From an uncultured Clostridia bacterium (GTDB lineage: Bacteria; Bacillota; Clostridia; Christensenellales; CAG-138), in assembly GCA_934633695.1 (NCBI GenBank), contig CAKTYT010000002.1, positions 1-64,000 of the forward strand: a DNA stretch of 64,000 bases, written 5' to 3'. Of this stretch, positions 26,901-35,780 are shown piece by piece (position 1 is the first letter of the stretch; every line of letters starts with the position of its first letter). The notes below the pieces were generated by a model that saw only the letters and a list, made by a program, of their open reading frames with translations, was not told the DNA's origin and searched no databases. The position numbers and the translations under genes were made by a program.

Positions 26901-29900
26901 TGCTTCAATGCTTCATGACTCTTCATTGCGTCGGCGTATGAATTCAGTCTGCCCGGTGAACACATTCCATCGCTTGACAATTCAGTTTCCCCCGGAGAAA
27001 TCAGACAAAAATAACCGTATTGCTCAGCGTGCCCCGGTTTTTTCCGAGAATTAAACAGCATAACATCGCCTTCGAGTCGGCAGTCCGTGCAAATTTTCAC
27101 AAATGTCGGATGTGCTGCATCCTCAGAATTTCGCACAAGGCTGACCTCTGCAAAGACCCCAACCTTAACCCTGACACTTTCCATTCCGCTGTTTATTATG
27201 GTGAGAGTCCTTATTTCACAGTTATGATCCGCTGAAACGGTCGCTTCCAGCCTCGTCTTCACTCCCCCATGCCTGTTCTCAAGCAGAATTCGCTCCGGCT
27301 GAACTGTCATTTCACCGCCGCATGAAAAAACTTTTTCATTTACCGCTATAAAAAACTCGATACCGTTCCGGTCAGTGTTTTCTCGCTCATAACGCGTCAA
27401 AAACTTGTCTCCGCACCTTGAAAAGCCCTTTCCTTTCGAGTCAATAAGAACAGAGTAGCTCCCATTGGATATGACGCCTCCCGTTCTTTCACCGACAAGA
27501 ATAAACTTTTCATCCCTGCCGGGTTTATTTTGCTTAATATCATAGCAGCTTTGGAAGGTGTTTAACTTTATCGGCACGTCAGGCATGTTTTCAAACAGCA
27601 GCTGTTCAAATGCACGCACTTGCGGTATGTTCATGAATCGTCTTATAATAATATTGTTGTTAACGACATTATTAACAGCACATATACTCATACCCTGATG
27701 ATGTGCCATAAAGCTTTTGACGATCTTCGGTCGTCCCTCTGAATCGGACGAATAGTCAACCGCTTCATACATCCCATATTTTCCAAACCAGCCCTCGTCA
27801 CGCATTTCACAAATGTTCTCGATAGCCTCCTTCGGCTCACAGAGCAGAGCAAGCACGGAGGCGTACGGAGCAACAACATCCCGTCGTTCGTTTTGCTGCA
27901 TCAGTCCGAGTGAAGGTACGCCAAACGCCTTGTATTGATACTTCAAATTTCTGTCAAAGGCGTAGTACCCGGACTCTGAAACACCCCACGGATGTCTGCC
28001 GTCTGCATATAGAATTTGTGTCAAAACAGCATTTCGACATGTTTCAAACTGCATTGAACGCTGAATGACTTCCATGAAAATTAACGGCATCAGATACTCA
28101 AACATTGTACCGCTCCACGACTTCAAAACTCTTCCGCCCGGAGCATCGCACATCAGCCTCGACAATCTGAACCAATGCTCCGTCCCGATTTGCCCTGCGG
28201 CAATTGCAGCAAAGCTTGTTAACCTTGCTTCACTCGCCATCAAATCATAGTGTGAGGCCGTGTACCTTCCCTCGTCAAATTCCAATCCAACGTAAAACAG
28301 CTTGCGTTTTTTGTCATATAGCTTTGTGAAATCCATTTGCGACTTTAGGGCCGAAATTCGCTCCGCAAGCATCCCGGCTCCCGGTTCATCCAGCTCTGCC
28401 AGCTTTGCTTCGACTGCCATCAGGCATACGAAAAGGTTGCCGCTGTCAACCGAAGAAACAAACCTCGGTTTCAACACGCTCAAGCTCCTCAATTCATACC
28501 AATTAAATAGATGACCATGCCATTTTTCCGCCCGTTCGATGCCGGCAACTGTCTTTTCAAGTCTTTCGACAGCTTCGGTATTAGAAATAAATCCCATATC
28601 GTTTGCTGAGACAATTGCCATCAGTCCCATACCGATATTGGTCGGTGACGTCACAAAAGCGACCTGCTCCGCCTCACGGCCGTTTTTTTTCAAGGGCTCC
28701 TGCTGAAAATTGTCGGGAGGAAAATAAAAAGTCTTTTCATTCATGTTGTCATCAAAAAACTGCCATGTCGTCCTTGCAATATCAGTCAAAAGCTTTTTAT
28801 CTTCCTTATTCAGTTCAAACTCTTTTCGGTTCTTATCTAAATTATATATAAATACCGGAGAAACCGCAAACATCACCCCGATTATGACCGCCGCAACCGG
28901 GATTGTAAACGTAAAAAACAAGCTTGACAGCCAGAGCAGGATAAGCAGGATGCCGCATAGTTCAGAAAACGTCAGTTTTTTGATGTAAAAACTCAGCTCC
29001 GTATTCTTTTTGCCCTCGCTCATCGCTGCTGTCTGCCATTCCAACAGCTTTCTGTGAGTGAAAAGCATCCTTGTCAACGCACGGACCCATGCATCCGCAT
29101 CGCATAAAAAGGCATACGGCAATGTGCAAAATTCCATCAACCGTCTTCTTACCAGCAAAACGATTGGTTTAAGTGACGACTTACGACTGAAAAGGCTAAC
29201 AATGCTTACAAGTATGCTTATAATCGGATCGATAAAGAATGCGGCGAGTGAAATCGTCAGAAGAGCTGTATTATTGCAGATACATCCGAGCAATATCCCG
29301 ACAAAAATTGCGATGTTGTTCAACCCGCGTCGGACATTTCCGAGAATTTTGTAACGTGCAAGGCAGTCAATTTGCTTGCATCCTCTGCCAAAGATGAAGC
29401 GAAGCAGCTGAATATCGCCCCTCAGCCAGCGGTGCCGCCGCTTCCACCATGAAAAAAACGTTGACGGTTCGCCATCATACAAAACAATATCGTCCGCATA
29501 TGCAGCACCGGCAAGGCAGCCTTCGAGCATATCGTGGCTCAAAACCGCATTATCGGGCAAATTGGCGGCGGGAGAACTTAAAAAAGCGTCGATGTCAATA
29601 ATACCTTTTCCACCGAAGTTTCCTTCGCCGAAAATATCCTGATAAAAATCCGAAACAGCCGAGTCATATGGAGAAAGACCTGACTCACCGCTGACAAGGT
29701 ATGCGAACGGCGTCGCCGCTGCTGAACGGGACGATGAAGCCATTCTAGGTGCAATAATTGAATGTCCGCTGATAAGCTTTCCATTTTTGCCATGCTTTGG
29801 ACGGTTTACCGAACATGATGCAGTGCCGATCAGTTTGCCTAAGCTGCCGGAAGGCAGACAAGTGTCGGCATCGAGAACGGTAATGTAGGTAAAATTACCT

Positions 29901-31315
29901 TCAAGAGGCGGATAATTACAGTTGAAATCAACGTCATCTGCTTTTTTTATTAAACGCATTATAGCGTTAACTGCTCCGCGTTTACGCTCCCATCCCATAA
30001 ACACGCCGTCCGCTTCATTAAACTGCCTTTTTCTATGCAAGTAGTGAAAAATCGGTCCATCAGTCCCGCAATATTTTTCGTTCAAACGTTCAATTTCGCG
30101 TTTTGCGGTCCGCAGCAATCCCTCTTCCTCATCTCTGCATTCGGTTTTCGCATCGACAAAATCACCTAGGATAGCAAACTCAACGTTTTTAAGTTTGTTC
30201 GCGAGATAGTGGGATTCAATACCGCTCATTGCACTTATGATCCCCTGTTCGCTTGTTATGAGAACAGGTACACATACTAAAGTTCTGTTTTCAATACCGA
30301 CATCCTCGCCGAGTTCAAAACGGAGCAGCGGTTTGGGCTTTATGCAGCGAGTTAGAACATTAATTAATACCGTATTTATAATTGCAAGCATCGGTAGAAA
30401 TGCAAAGACAATAAGATATCCTTTACCGGTTATTGCGAGGGCAAGCACTGTCATTGCAAGCTGTATTGCAGTCAAAATTCCTACTCTCGCACATTTGCTC
30501 AGAGACTTTGCTTCTCTATATCCGAGAGAATTCATTACCTTGTGACTTCCCACTCCAACAATATAATATGCTGCACCGCGAGCATTGGCACAACGCATAA
30601 CCGCACGGGCAAATTCGGTTTCTGAACACTTTACCTTTTTCGAAAGAACGGTAACTTTCTCCATCAGTCTGTTCTTACTCGTCCCGTCCAGCATACGATA
30701 TTCCGCATCTGCCGTAAGAATTTGGTCAACTATATTCAGCGATTCAAACGCCTCTTCAAAGTCAGAATCATCCAGCCTGCTGAGGCTTGTAAGAACGTTT
30801 TGAAGCACAACTGCTTTTTCCCTGCCGCCCTTTTCAATACAATTTCGAAGTTTTTGCAGCAGACTTATCCGCACCATATTCGGCAAAGCACGAACCTCAC
30901 TGATGCAAAGGGGGTTTTCCTCTTGATGCTTTTCAAAAAATGAAGTCAGATTATTTACATTCAGAGCTTCATCCTCATCGACAAGCAGCTCAGACAGGTA
31001 CAATGCTCGCGGAAGGATGCATTTCGTATCGTCAATCGATGCACTAACAACGGGCAGACCCCTTAATCCCCCCGCTGAAAAAACGTTGTGCAAAATCTTT
31101 AATTGTTTCTCAATCTTATAATATTCGTTTACATAAATGACCGAAAACTGCTCGTCCTGCATACCCGACCTTGTGCGTACCATGCGTTTGTATTCTCTGT
31201 CAAGACAGTGTTTTAACCGTTCGACGTCGAATTTCCAAGCACTGCCGCAGATACGCAGACCGTGTTCGGCACAAAAAAATCTTCGGACAAGCTGATGCTT
31301 CTTTTCACCGCTCAT
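23969..31315 (-). CDS. Cyclic beta-1,2-glucan synthase homologue (GT84-GH94)
   Basis: This 2448-residue membrane protein resembles NdvB/ChvB/Cgs. Hydrophobic segments lie at ~274-320, ~660-710 and ~785-825. The GT84 transferase region includes LDADT (481-485) and the RRHRW motif (626-630). A glycoamylase-like domain follows (~840-1260; HPWGVSESGYYAF), then a GH94 phosphorylase-like half with GDWND (~2140-2144) and NGGQYTHAAAW near the end. In Proteobacteria such enzymes polymerise UDP-glucose into beta-1,2-glucan, trim it and cyclise it; proteins there are ~2800 residues, so this one is shorter. AAAGGAG precedes the start. Whether the product is cyclic cannot be read from sequence. Confidence 0.87.
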   Translation of the reverse strand: MSGEKKHQLVRRFFCAEHGLRICGSAWKFDVERLKHCLDREYKRMVRTRSGMQDEQFSVIYVNEYYKIEKQLKILHNVFSAGGLRGLPVVSASIDDTKCILPRALYLSELLVDEDEALNVNNLTSFFEKHQEENPLCISEVRALPNMVRISLLQKLRNCIEKGGREKAVVLQNVLTSLSRLDDSDFEEAFESLNIVDQILTADAEYRMLDGTSKNRLMEKVTVLSKKVKCSETEFARAVMRCANARGAAYYIVGVGSHKVMNSLGYREAKSLSKCARVGILTAIQLAMTVLALAITGKGYLIVFAFLPMLAIINTVLINVLTRCIKPKPLLRFELGEDVGIENRTLVCVPVLITSEQGIISAMSGIESHYLANKLKNVEFAILGDFVDAKTECRDEEEGLLRTAKREIERLNEKYCGTDGPIFHYLHRKRQFNEADGVFMGWERKRGAVNAIMRLIKKADDVDFNCNYPPLEGNFTYITVLDADTCLPSGSLGKLIGTASCSVNRPKHGKNGKLISGHSIIAPRMASSSRSAAATPFAYLVSGESGLSPYDSAVSDFYQDIFGEGNFGGKGIIDIDAFLSSPAANLPDNAVLSHDMLEGCLAGAAYADDIVLYDGEPSTFFSWWKRRHRWLRGDIQLLRFIFGRGCKQIDCLARYKILGNVRRGLNNIAIFVGILLGCICNNTALLTISLAAFFIDPIISILVSIVSLFSRKSSLKPIVLLVRRRLMEFCTLPYAFLCDADAWVRALTRMLFTHRKLLEWQTAAMSEGKKNTELSFYIKKLTFSELCGILLILLWLSSLFFTFTIPVAAVIIGVMFAVSPVFIYNLDKNRKEFELNKEDKKLLTDIARTTWQFFDDNMNEKTFYFPPDNFQQEPLKKNGREAEQVAFVTSPTNIGMGLMAIVSANDMGFISNTEAVERLEKTVAGIERAEKWHGHLFNWYELRSLSVLKPRFVSSVDSGNLFVCLMAVEAKLAELDEPGAGMLAERISALKSQMDFTKLYDKKRKLFYVGLEFDEGRYTASHYDLMASEARLTSFAAIAAGQIGTEHWFRLSRLMCDAPGGRVLKSWSGTMFEYLMPLIFMEVIQRSMQFETCRNAVLTQILYADGRHPWGVSESGYYAFDRNLKYQYKAFGVPSLGLMQQNERRDVVAPYASVLALLCEPKEAIENICEMRDEGWFGKYGMYEAVDYSSDSEGRPKIVKSFMAHHQGMSICAVNNVVNNNIIIRRFMNIPQVRAFEQLLFENMPDVPIKLNTFQSCYDIKQNKPGRDEKFILVGERTGGVISNGSYSVLIDSKGKGFSRCGDKFLTRYERENTDRNGIEFFIAVNEKVFSCGGEMTVQPERILLENRHGGVKTRLEATVSADHNCEIRTLTIINSGMESVRVKVGVFAEVSLVRNSEDAAHPTFVKICTDCRLEGDVMLFNSRKKPGHAEQYGYFCLISPGETELSSDGMCSPGRLNSYADAMKSHEALKQTDFTSPVEPIYTARTELNIQSGDSIRVVLIAGLSENRAAALEAVSNTKLHLNGMNEIVRLNSYGLLRDFNIDTGAFTLAQQLAGRACSGLVSGNKHGFSPYGLVGRETLWKFGVSGDIPIALYHLSDGQGLSRLREIAAACRYLNEIKIEVDVIIIGEYPHEYANRLRAAAEETIRDIDTITLIHAFRLSEMEREFIDAVKTVEIEQNGVDEPCSLCGTEREKSLNINSLPVIRRELSMYNGYGGFDMENSEYVIYPRENNVTPLPWSNVIAGQNVGTLVTESGGGYTFLNNSRLMRLTKWTNDAVMDASSEILTVYDTNINAKLTLPPRRGGEYEVVHGLGYTVFNVLTEKALFSLQQTVDGILPVKYLRLNIENKTDAESEYLIALKCEWVIGDKQRRDGIAFSSFERGIMVQNRLCNRDGIGFAAVKNAHNADSDDDGTLKFRVPCTAYGKKNIDIVIGFCRFEDVNGTIDEADFDRAMRYHASFRREKLKKLSVKTGNAAFDAMVNERLLYQVYASRLMAKTGFYQSGGATGFRDQLQDVLSLLLTDPERAKKQLLICASKQFKKGDVLHWWHDSGRGVRTKISDDRLFLPYASAEYAAVTGDYDIFKEKITYLEEVSIAEGRKDAYCMMPDSDYDETLYMHCVRAIDVSLTEGRHGLPLMGSGDWNDSMDNVGDDGGESVFLAFFTVLAIDKFLTVARHFDDAERYEQFSTKSRKIRMQIEKNAWNGEHYIRAFFADGTALDGLTGGCQIDCVSECFAVFSEAEHSREAFESVLKNLVDRENGLVRLLTPPFDSKCRKDVGYIQGYLPGIRENGGQYTHAAAWCVIAACKLGMSETAQLLFDLINPANHGDIMNVDRYGGEPYAAAGDVYSIGKNAGRAGWTWYTGAAAWLYRAAIEWLLGITKRGDRLLINPCTDMKSFTVEYRYGNNDGTTYIIECTQTGNSRLTADGCDVEFITLADDGRIHRIYREF

Positions 31316-31433
31316 AAGTTTCTCCTTTCAAGGCAAAAGGCTGCACATGAGCATAGCATTGGCTTTTTATCCGAAGATTATGTAAAATTGCGACAAGAAA
31401 CAAACATCCCGACGATCAAATGGATTTCAGCAA

Positions 31434-31631
31434 TTATTTATCGTCAGTATTATTATCCATCTCTTTCTTTTCCGAACGACAGTCTTCCAACGCAGCTTCC
31501 AACGATGCAATTTTCGCATTCAGCTTGTCAAGCTCCCTGATCACATCGTCGAGAAAGCTGTCCACAGCTGCGACATCGTAACCAAGCACTGTATGCGGAA
31601 ATTTTTTGAAAATAATATCGTCTCTGTTCAT
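31434..31631 (-). CDS. Short DivIVA-like protein
   Basis: This 65-residue protein matches the N-terminal DivIVA motif (IIFKKFPHTVLGYDVAAVDSFLDDVIREL) that binds curved membrane, followed by a short coiled coil; full DivIVA proteins are longer. It follows sepF by 16 bases, in the place where Gram-positive division clusters carry divIVA, so a role at the division site is likely. The ribosome binding site is weak, consistent with coupling to sepF. Confidence 0.75.
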   Translation of the reverse strand: MNRDDIIFKKFPHTVLGYDVAAVDSFLDDVIRELDKLNAKIASLEAALEDCRSEKKEMDNNTDDK

Positions 31632-31647
31632 TTTGGTTCAGCAAAAA

Positions 31648-32100
31648 TCAGTCCTGAGCACCGACAACAGGGCAGTTTGCAGGAGCAACTGCAAAAATTC
31701 TGCCGCTGATTTTGTAGATCCCGCCGCCGATTGCGTGGCATGCACCGTAAACACAGTCGATTATACGCTGGGCGGTTGCTTTCTCAAGTCCGTCAAGGTT
31801 AATTATCAGCGGTCTTTTGTACCGAACGAGGCTGTCGATTATATCCCTTGCATCATCCATATCAATCGGTCTGTAAACAACAAGTTTCCCCGTCGGAATA
31901 CCGGTCTTTGCCGCTGCGGCGGCAGCTTCACGCTGCTGCGGTACAAATGCCCTCTGACCTTTTTTTGAGCCTACTACACTGATTTGCGGGGCTGCCTCCT
32001 GCTCGGGGTAATCCTCGTAATATTCGTCCTCATCAAATTCATCGTCCTCATTGCCCGGATAGACAAATAGATTTTTAATTTTTTGGAACAGTTCTCCCAT
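31648..32100 (-). CDS. sepF: SepF, cell division protein
   Basis: SepF tethers and bundles FtsZ at the membrane. The 150-residue protein has the N-terminal amphipathic helix (MGELFQKIKNLFV), an acidic linker, and the DUF552 core with YRPIDMDDARDIIDSL and the end motif ISGRIFAVAP. The GGAGG site is four bases before ATG. Its order after YggS and before a DivIVA-like gene is conserved among Gram-positive bacteria. Confidence 0.93.
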   Translation of the reverse strand: MGELFQKIKNLFVYPGNEDDEFDEDEYYEDYPEQEAAPQISVVGSKKGQRAFVPQQREAAAAAAKTGIPTGKLVVYRPIDMDDARDIIDSLVRYKRPLIINLDGLEKATAQRIIDCVYGACHAIGGGIYKISGRIFAVAPANCPVVGAQD

Positions 32101-32111
32101 TTTTCCTCCAT

Positions 32112-32834
32112 TTAACTAAGCATTCTGCTTGTTCTTTCTCCAAAAATTGCCCTGCCGATCCGCACCATCGTCGAACCCTCTTCAATTGCTGCACGAAAAT
32201 CGTGGCTCATGCCCATTGAGAGTTCTTCCATATGTACATTTTCGCATTCAAGGCTCTTCATGCCGTCAAAAAGCTGTTTCATCCGCCGAAAGTACGGTCT
32301 TGCTCTTTCTTCATCAAGTGCCGGCGGCACACACATAAGCCCTTTGATCCTTACGCCTTTCAAACTGCCTGCTTCTTTTATAAGCTCGGGAAGGTTGTCC
32401 TCATTAATACCCGACTTCTGCTCCTCACGGCCAATGTTTACCTCAATCAGAATATCCTGGACGACACCCGCTTTTTCAGCAAGCCTGTTCACCTCTCTGA
32501 GGACTGCTTCGCGGTCAACAGATTGAATCAGATCAACCTTTCCGACGAGATATTTGACCTTATTTGTTTGCAGCGTTCCGATAAAATGCTTTCTGACTCC
32601 GAAAGAATCGAAAAACTCACCCTTTTCAACGAGTTCCTGGGCTCTGTTCTCCCCGACATCCGTCAACCCTGCTTCAAGTGCAGGCCTTATCCTATCCACA
32701 TCGATAAATTTCGTGACCCCGATGAGTCTGACGCTGCCGCACAGCCTTCCGCACGCTGTCTCCGTCTCAGCAATTTCTCTGCGGATCTCACTCAATCGCT
32801 CGACAGGTTGATAATTTTTTTCCTCGGTACCCAA
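32112..32834 (-). CDS. YggS-family pyridoxal phosphate homeostasis protein
   Basis: This 240-residue TIM-barrel protein binds pyridoxal phosphate without known catalytic activity and balances vitamin B6 and amino acid pools. The PLP lysine is in LIGVTKF, followed by VGENRAQELVEK, HFIGTLQTNK and the C-terminal SMGMSHDFRAAIEEGSTMVRIGRAIFG. The start is a TTG overlapping the previous gene by 43 bases; no downstream start would keep the PLP lysine with a ribosome binding site. It lies directly upstream of sepF, as in many Firmicutes. Confidence 0.92.
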   Translation of the reverse strand: MGTEEKNYQPVERLSEIRREIAETETACGRLCGSVRLIGVTKFIDVDRIRPALEAGLTDVGENRAQELVEKGEFFDSFGVRKHFIGTLQTNKVKYLVGKVDLIQSVDREAVLREVNRLAEKAGVVQDILIEVNIGREEQKSGINEDNLPELIKEAGSLKGVRIKGLMCVPPALDEERARPYFRRMKQLFDGMKSLECENVHMEELSMGMSHDFRAAIEEGSTMVRIGRAIFGERTSRMLS

Positions 32835-34024
32835 TACCTTACACCATCCTTAAGAATTATTGTTTTGCCGTCCCTTTGGCGGACAACTGCCGTTCCGCCG
32901 TTGACACTTATGACGTTAACGTATATCCTTTGCTGGCTTCCGTCAATACGCACGTCAATGTACTGTCCTTCGGCATCGTTGACTATTGCCCGTTCTTCAA
33001 CCTTTACTCCCTCACCGGAGTATTTGACATTGACCTTTACGTTGCGGACATTTATCAGATCACCAAGCGGAGCTTCGACCTTTAGGATATTAACGACATA
33101 GTCGCCGGTCACGGCACTCTTAAGTCCCGTTGCATTGAATTTGCCAAAGCCCTTGACATCAATTTCGTACTCCGTATTTTCCGATGCCCGAAGCGTTCCC
33201 TTACTGCTCGTCAAATACACGCAATACCATTCGTTATCATTGACAATGCGATATGCGGAGGTCTCGGACTTGGTCTGCCAGCTGAGTGAATTGCGTTTTC
33301 TTATCGCCGTTCCGACAATGTCACCTGTTATGATTGATAATTTATCTTTGTTGAGAGCATTTTCATAGTCATCAATATAGAAGCTTACCCTGCCGCTCTT
33401 TTCTGCGTACAGACTGACACGCCAGCTATCGAGAAGCTTCAGCTTTTCTTCCGCATCCTTGTAGCAATCGGCAAGCTCCTTTGTCAGTTGCAGGCTGCCC
33501 TTAAGATACTCCGTCCTCTCCTGAAGCACCTCGATCAGCTGATTTTCGGTTTCGAGCATGGCATTTGTATCTCCGCCCTGCATTGAAATATCGGCAATAC
33601 GGCTTTCAAGCACATCGATCGCTTCGTTGTAGCCAATGAGCGTCAGGTCCCTTGTCTCACCAAGCTGCTTGATCTGTGCCTCATAAAGGTTTTTCATCGA
33701 CCGTTGATAGGCAAGCATTATTTCCTCATTGTAGCCACGCTTATACAAATCCATGACGTGCGTACCTTTTTCAACAAATGCTCCCTCTTCGACCTTAAAC
33801 TCCGTGTCGGCATAGGCATCAGCTGAAATGACCTGCTCGTCCCTTACGATAACGGCATTGTAATCCGCAGTTTCTGTAATATTACCGGTGCCTGCAACGG
33901 CAACATAGCCCTTCGTTCTTACGATTATGAAAATAAGGCAGAGAATCAGCAGTATCGCTGCAATACTTGCACCAATACGCCGTGCAATGTAAACTTTTCT
34001 GACTCTCGGGTTAACCCTGCCCAT
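32792..34024 (-). CDS. HlyD-like membrane-anchored adaptor protein
   Basis: This 410-residue protein has a basic cytoplasmic start, one membrane segment (~17-37), a biotinyl-lipoyl-like segment, a coiled-coil hairpin (~100-200) and beta-rich C-terminal domains, resembling membrane fusion proteins. No transporter partner is adjacent; it sits between the dUTPase and YggS genes and overlaps both, which ties it to the division and cell-wall operon rather than to efflux. The function is unknown. Confidence 0.7.
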   Translation of the reverse strand: MGRVNPRVRKVYIARRIGASIAAILLILCLIFIIVRTKGYVAVAGTGNITETADYNAVIVRDEQVISADAYADTEFKVEEGAFVEKGTHVMDLYKRGYNEEIMLAYQRSMKNLYEAQIKQLGETRDLTLIGYNEAIDVLESRIADISMQGGDTNAMLETENQLIEVLQERTEYLKGSLQLTKELADCYKDAEEKLKLLDSWRVSLYAEKSGRVSFYIDDYENALNKDKLSIITGDIVGTAIRKRNSLSWQTKSETSAYRIVNDNEWYCVYLTSSKGTLRASENTEYEIDVKGFGKFNATGLKSAVTGDYVVNILKVEAPLGDLINVRNVKVNVKYSGEGVKVEERAIVNDAEGQYIDVRIDGSQQRIYVNVISVNGGTAVVRQRDGKTIILKDGVRYWVPRKKIINLSSD

Positions 34025-34379
34025 CTGTTACCTCATAACCCTTTTTTTCACTTCTTCCGTACTGCCTGTCAAAATTTTCTTTATTCTTTTCGAGGTATTT
34101 TTTAAATAGAACCTCCGCGTCCATGCCGGATTTAATGCACATGCTGACGAAAAAATGCAGTATATCTACCAATTCGCCCTGCAAAGCATCGACATCAAGT
34201 GGTTTTTTATTCTTCCACCACTTAAAATTCACCTCATCAAGTACTTCACTCAATTCACTGAGCATTGCGAGAACTTCCTTTTGCATCCACTCTTCAAGTG
34301 AGAAACTCAGACCTCTTCTTGCTGCGATATCATCGTCAAGCATTTTCTGCATCTCGAAGATTCTTTCGAGCTTGTCCAT
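34011..34379 (-). CDS. Dimeric all-alpha dUTPase
   Basis: This 122-residue MazG-superfamily protein matches dUTPase_2, which hydrolyses dUTP to dUMP. The metal-binding helices are visible as LAMLSELSEVLDEVNFKWW and GELVDILHFFVSM, with the paired acidic residues typical of the fold. The ATG at 34379 follows AAAGGA at seven bases. It overlaps the adaptor gene downstream by 14 bases and follows the M16 peptidase gene by 53 bases, so all three are in one transcript. Confidence 0.85.
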   Translation of the reverse strand: MDKLERIFEMQKMLDDDIAARRGLSFSLEEWMQKEVLAMLSELSEVLDEVNFKWWKNKKPLDVDALQGELVDILHFFVSMCIKSGMDAEVLFKKYLEKNKENFDRQYGRSEKKGYEVTDGQG

Positions 34380-34432
34380 CAAATCATCCTTTCCAATCGG
34401 GAGGGAAGAAGTTTTCCCCCTCCACTGCCGAA

Positions 34433-35731
34433 TCAAATGCTGTCAACTGCACTCCTCAGCCTATTTTCGATTTTACTGCATCTGCCTACAAATACAGTTG
34501 ACATGTTTTCAAAATCACATACGATGGGAAGGATTGCTTCAATATCCTCCATCGAAACGGAATTGATCCGTCTTATGAGTTCGTCCTCCGTCTTGTATTC
34601 AATTCCGAGGATCATAGCACGACCGATTGCCGAGGAATGAGCCGATGTGCTCTCTCTTCCGAGAAGAACACTCGTTTTCATCTGCTTTTTGCTTCTCTCA
34701 AGCTCCTCCGGCGTCAGACCTCCGTGCTTTAGTTTATTATACTCATCGAGCATCAATTTGACAACTGTTTCCGCCTGCTTTTCTCCCGTGCCCGCATAGA
34801 GGACGGTACAGCCTGCCGTATCATATGACGATAGTGTAGAATAAACAGAGTACGCCAGACCCTTGTTTTCCCTTATCGCCTGAAACAGCCTCGAGCTCAT
34901 GCTCCCGCCAAATGCGTTGCTGAGTGCAACCGCCGAGTAGTGCTGCTCCGCTTCGCTTGCAAAGCCATTGAAGCCCACGCAAATGTTCATCTGTTCAATG
35001 TCCTTCTCGACAAAGGCAATGTTTCTTCCGCCCGCCGGTCTTCCGCATGTGACAAGCTTCTGCTCAGCTCCGCTGCCGCGATTGTATCTGCCGAAGGTCT
35101 TTTCTGCCGCTTCAATGAATTCTGAAGGTTCAAAATTACCCGCAGCAGTAATGATAATATTCTCCTTCGTGTAACGTTTATCCATGTAGCGGATAATGTC
35201 CTCGCGGGTGAATGAAGAAACACTTTCACGCGTGCCGAGGACCGGTTTTGCAATCGGGTCGCCCTTGAAAAAGGTCGCCGAAAGGGTTTCGTGTGCAATG
35301 TCTTCCGGTGAATCCTCTACCATCGCGATTTCCTCAAGCACAACGCCTTTCTCTCTTTCAATGTCCCTTGGATCAAGCTTTGGATGGCACACAATGTCGC
35401 TTATCAAATCGAGTGCATGGGAAAGGTTTTCGTTGAGCACCTTCGCATAGAAGCAAGTGCACTGCTTTCCCGTGAATGCGTTGACATTGCCGCCGAGCAA
35501 ATCGATCTCCTGTGCAATTTTGTGTGCACTGCGGCTTTCCGTGCCTTTAAAGAGCATGTGTTCAATGAAATGTGAAATACCGTCCTCGGCTGAAGCGGCA
35601 GCGTCTCCGTCATTTTCATAAACCGAGCCGGCTACGACCCAGACCGCAACCGATACGGATTTATAATTTTCCATTGTTTCACCCGCACAACGTATTCCGT
35701 TACTGAGTTTGTTCTTAAAAAACATATTCAT
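34433..35731 (-). CDS. M16-family zinc peptidase (YmxG/MlpA-like)
   Basis: This 432-residue protein carries the inverted zinc motif HFIEH (His54, Glu57, His58) and the late REVKGLAY-like RENKGLAYSVYS motif of M16 processing peptidases. The position downstream of pnp and a YlxY-like gene reproduces the Bacillus order rpsO-pnpA-ylxY-mlpA, so it is the MlpA/YmxG orthologue. Its natural substrate is not defined. Two start codons (35731 and 35725) compete near an ACAGGT site. Confidence 0.92.
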   Translation of the reverse strand: MNMFFKNKLSNGIRCAGETMENYKSVSVAVWVVAGSVYENDGDAAASAEDGISHFIEHMLFKGTESRSAHKIAQEIDLLGGNVNAFTGKQCTCFYAKVLNENLSHALDLISDIVCHPKLDPRDIEREKGVVLEEIAMVEDSPEDIAHETLSATFFKGDPIAKPVLGTRESVSSFTREDIIRYMDKRYTKENIIITAAGNFEPSEFIEAAEKTFGRYNRGSGAEQKLVTCGRPAGGRNIAFVEKDIEQMNICVGFNGFASEAEQHYSAVALSNAFGGSMSSRLFQAIRENKGLAYSVYSTLSSYDTAGCTVLYAGTGEKQAETVVKLMLDEYNKLKHGGLTPEELERSKKQMKTSVLLGRESTSAHSSAIGRAMILGIEYKTEDELIRRINSVSMEDIEAILPIVCDFENMSTVFVGRCSKIENRLRSAVDSI

Positions 35732-35780
35732 ACCTGTCCCGTTCTTTCTCTAAAGCAGTTTTCGCAATTGGCAAACTACC

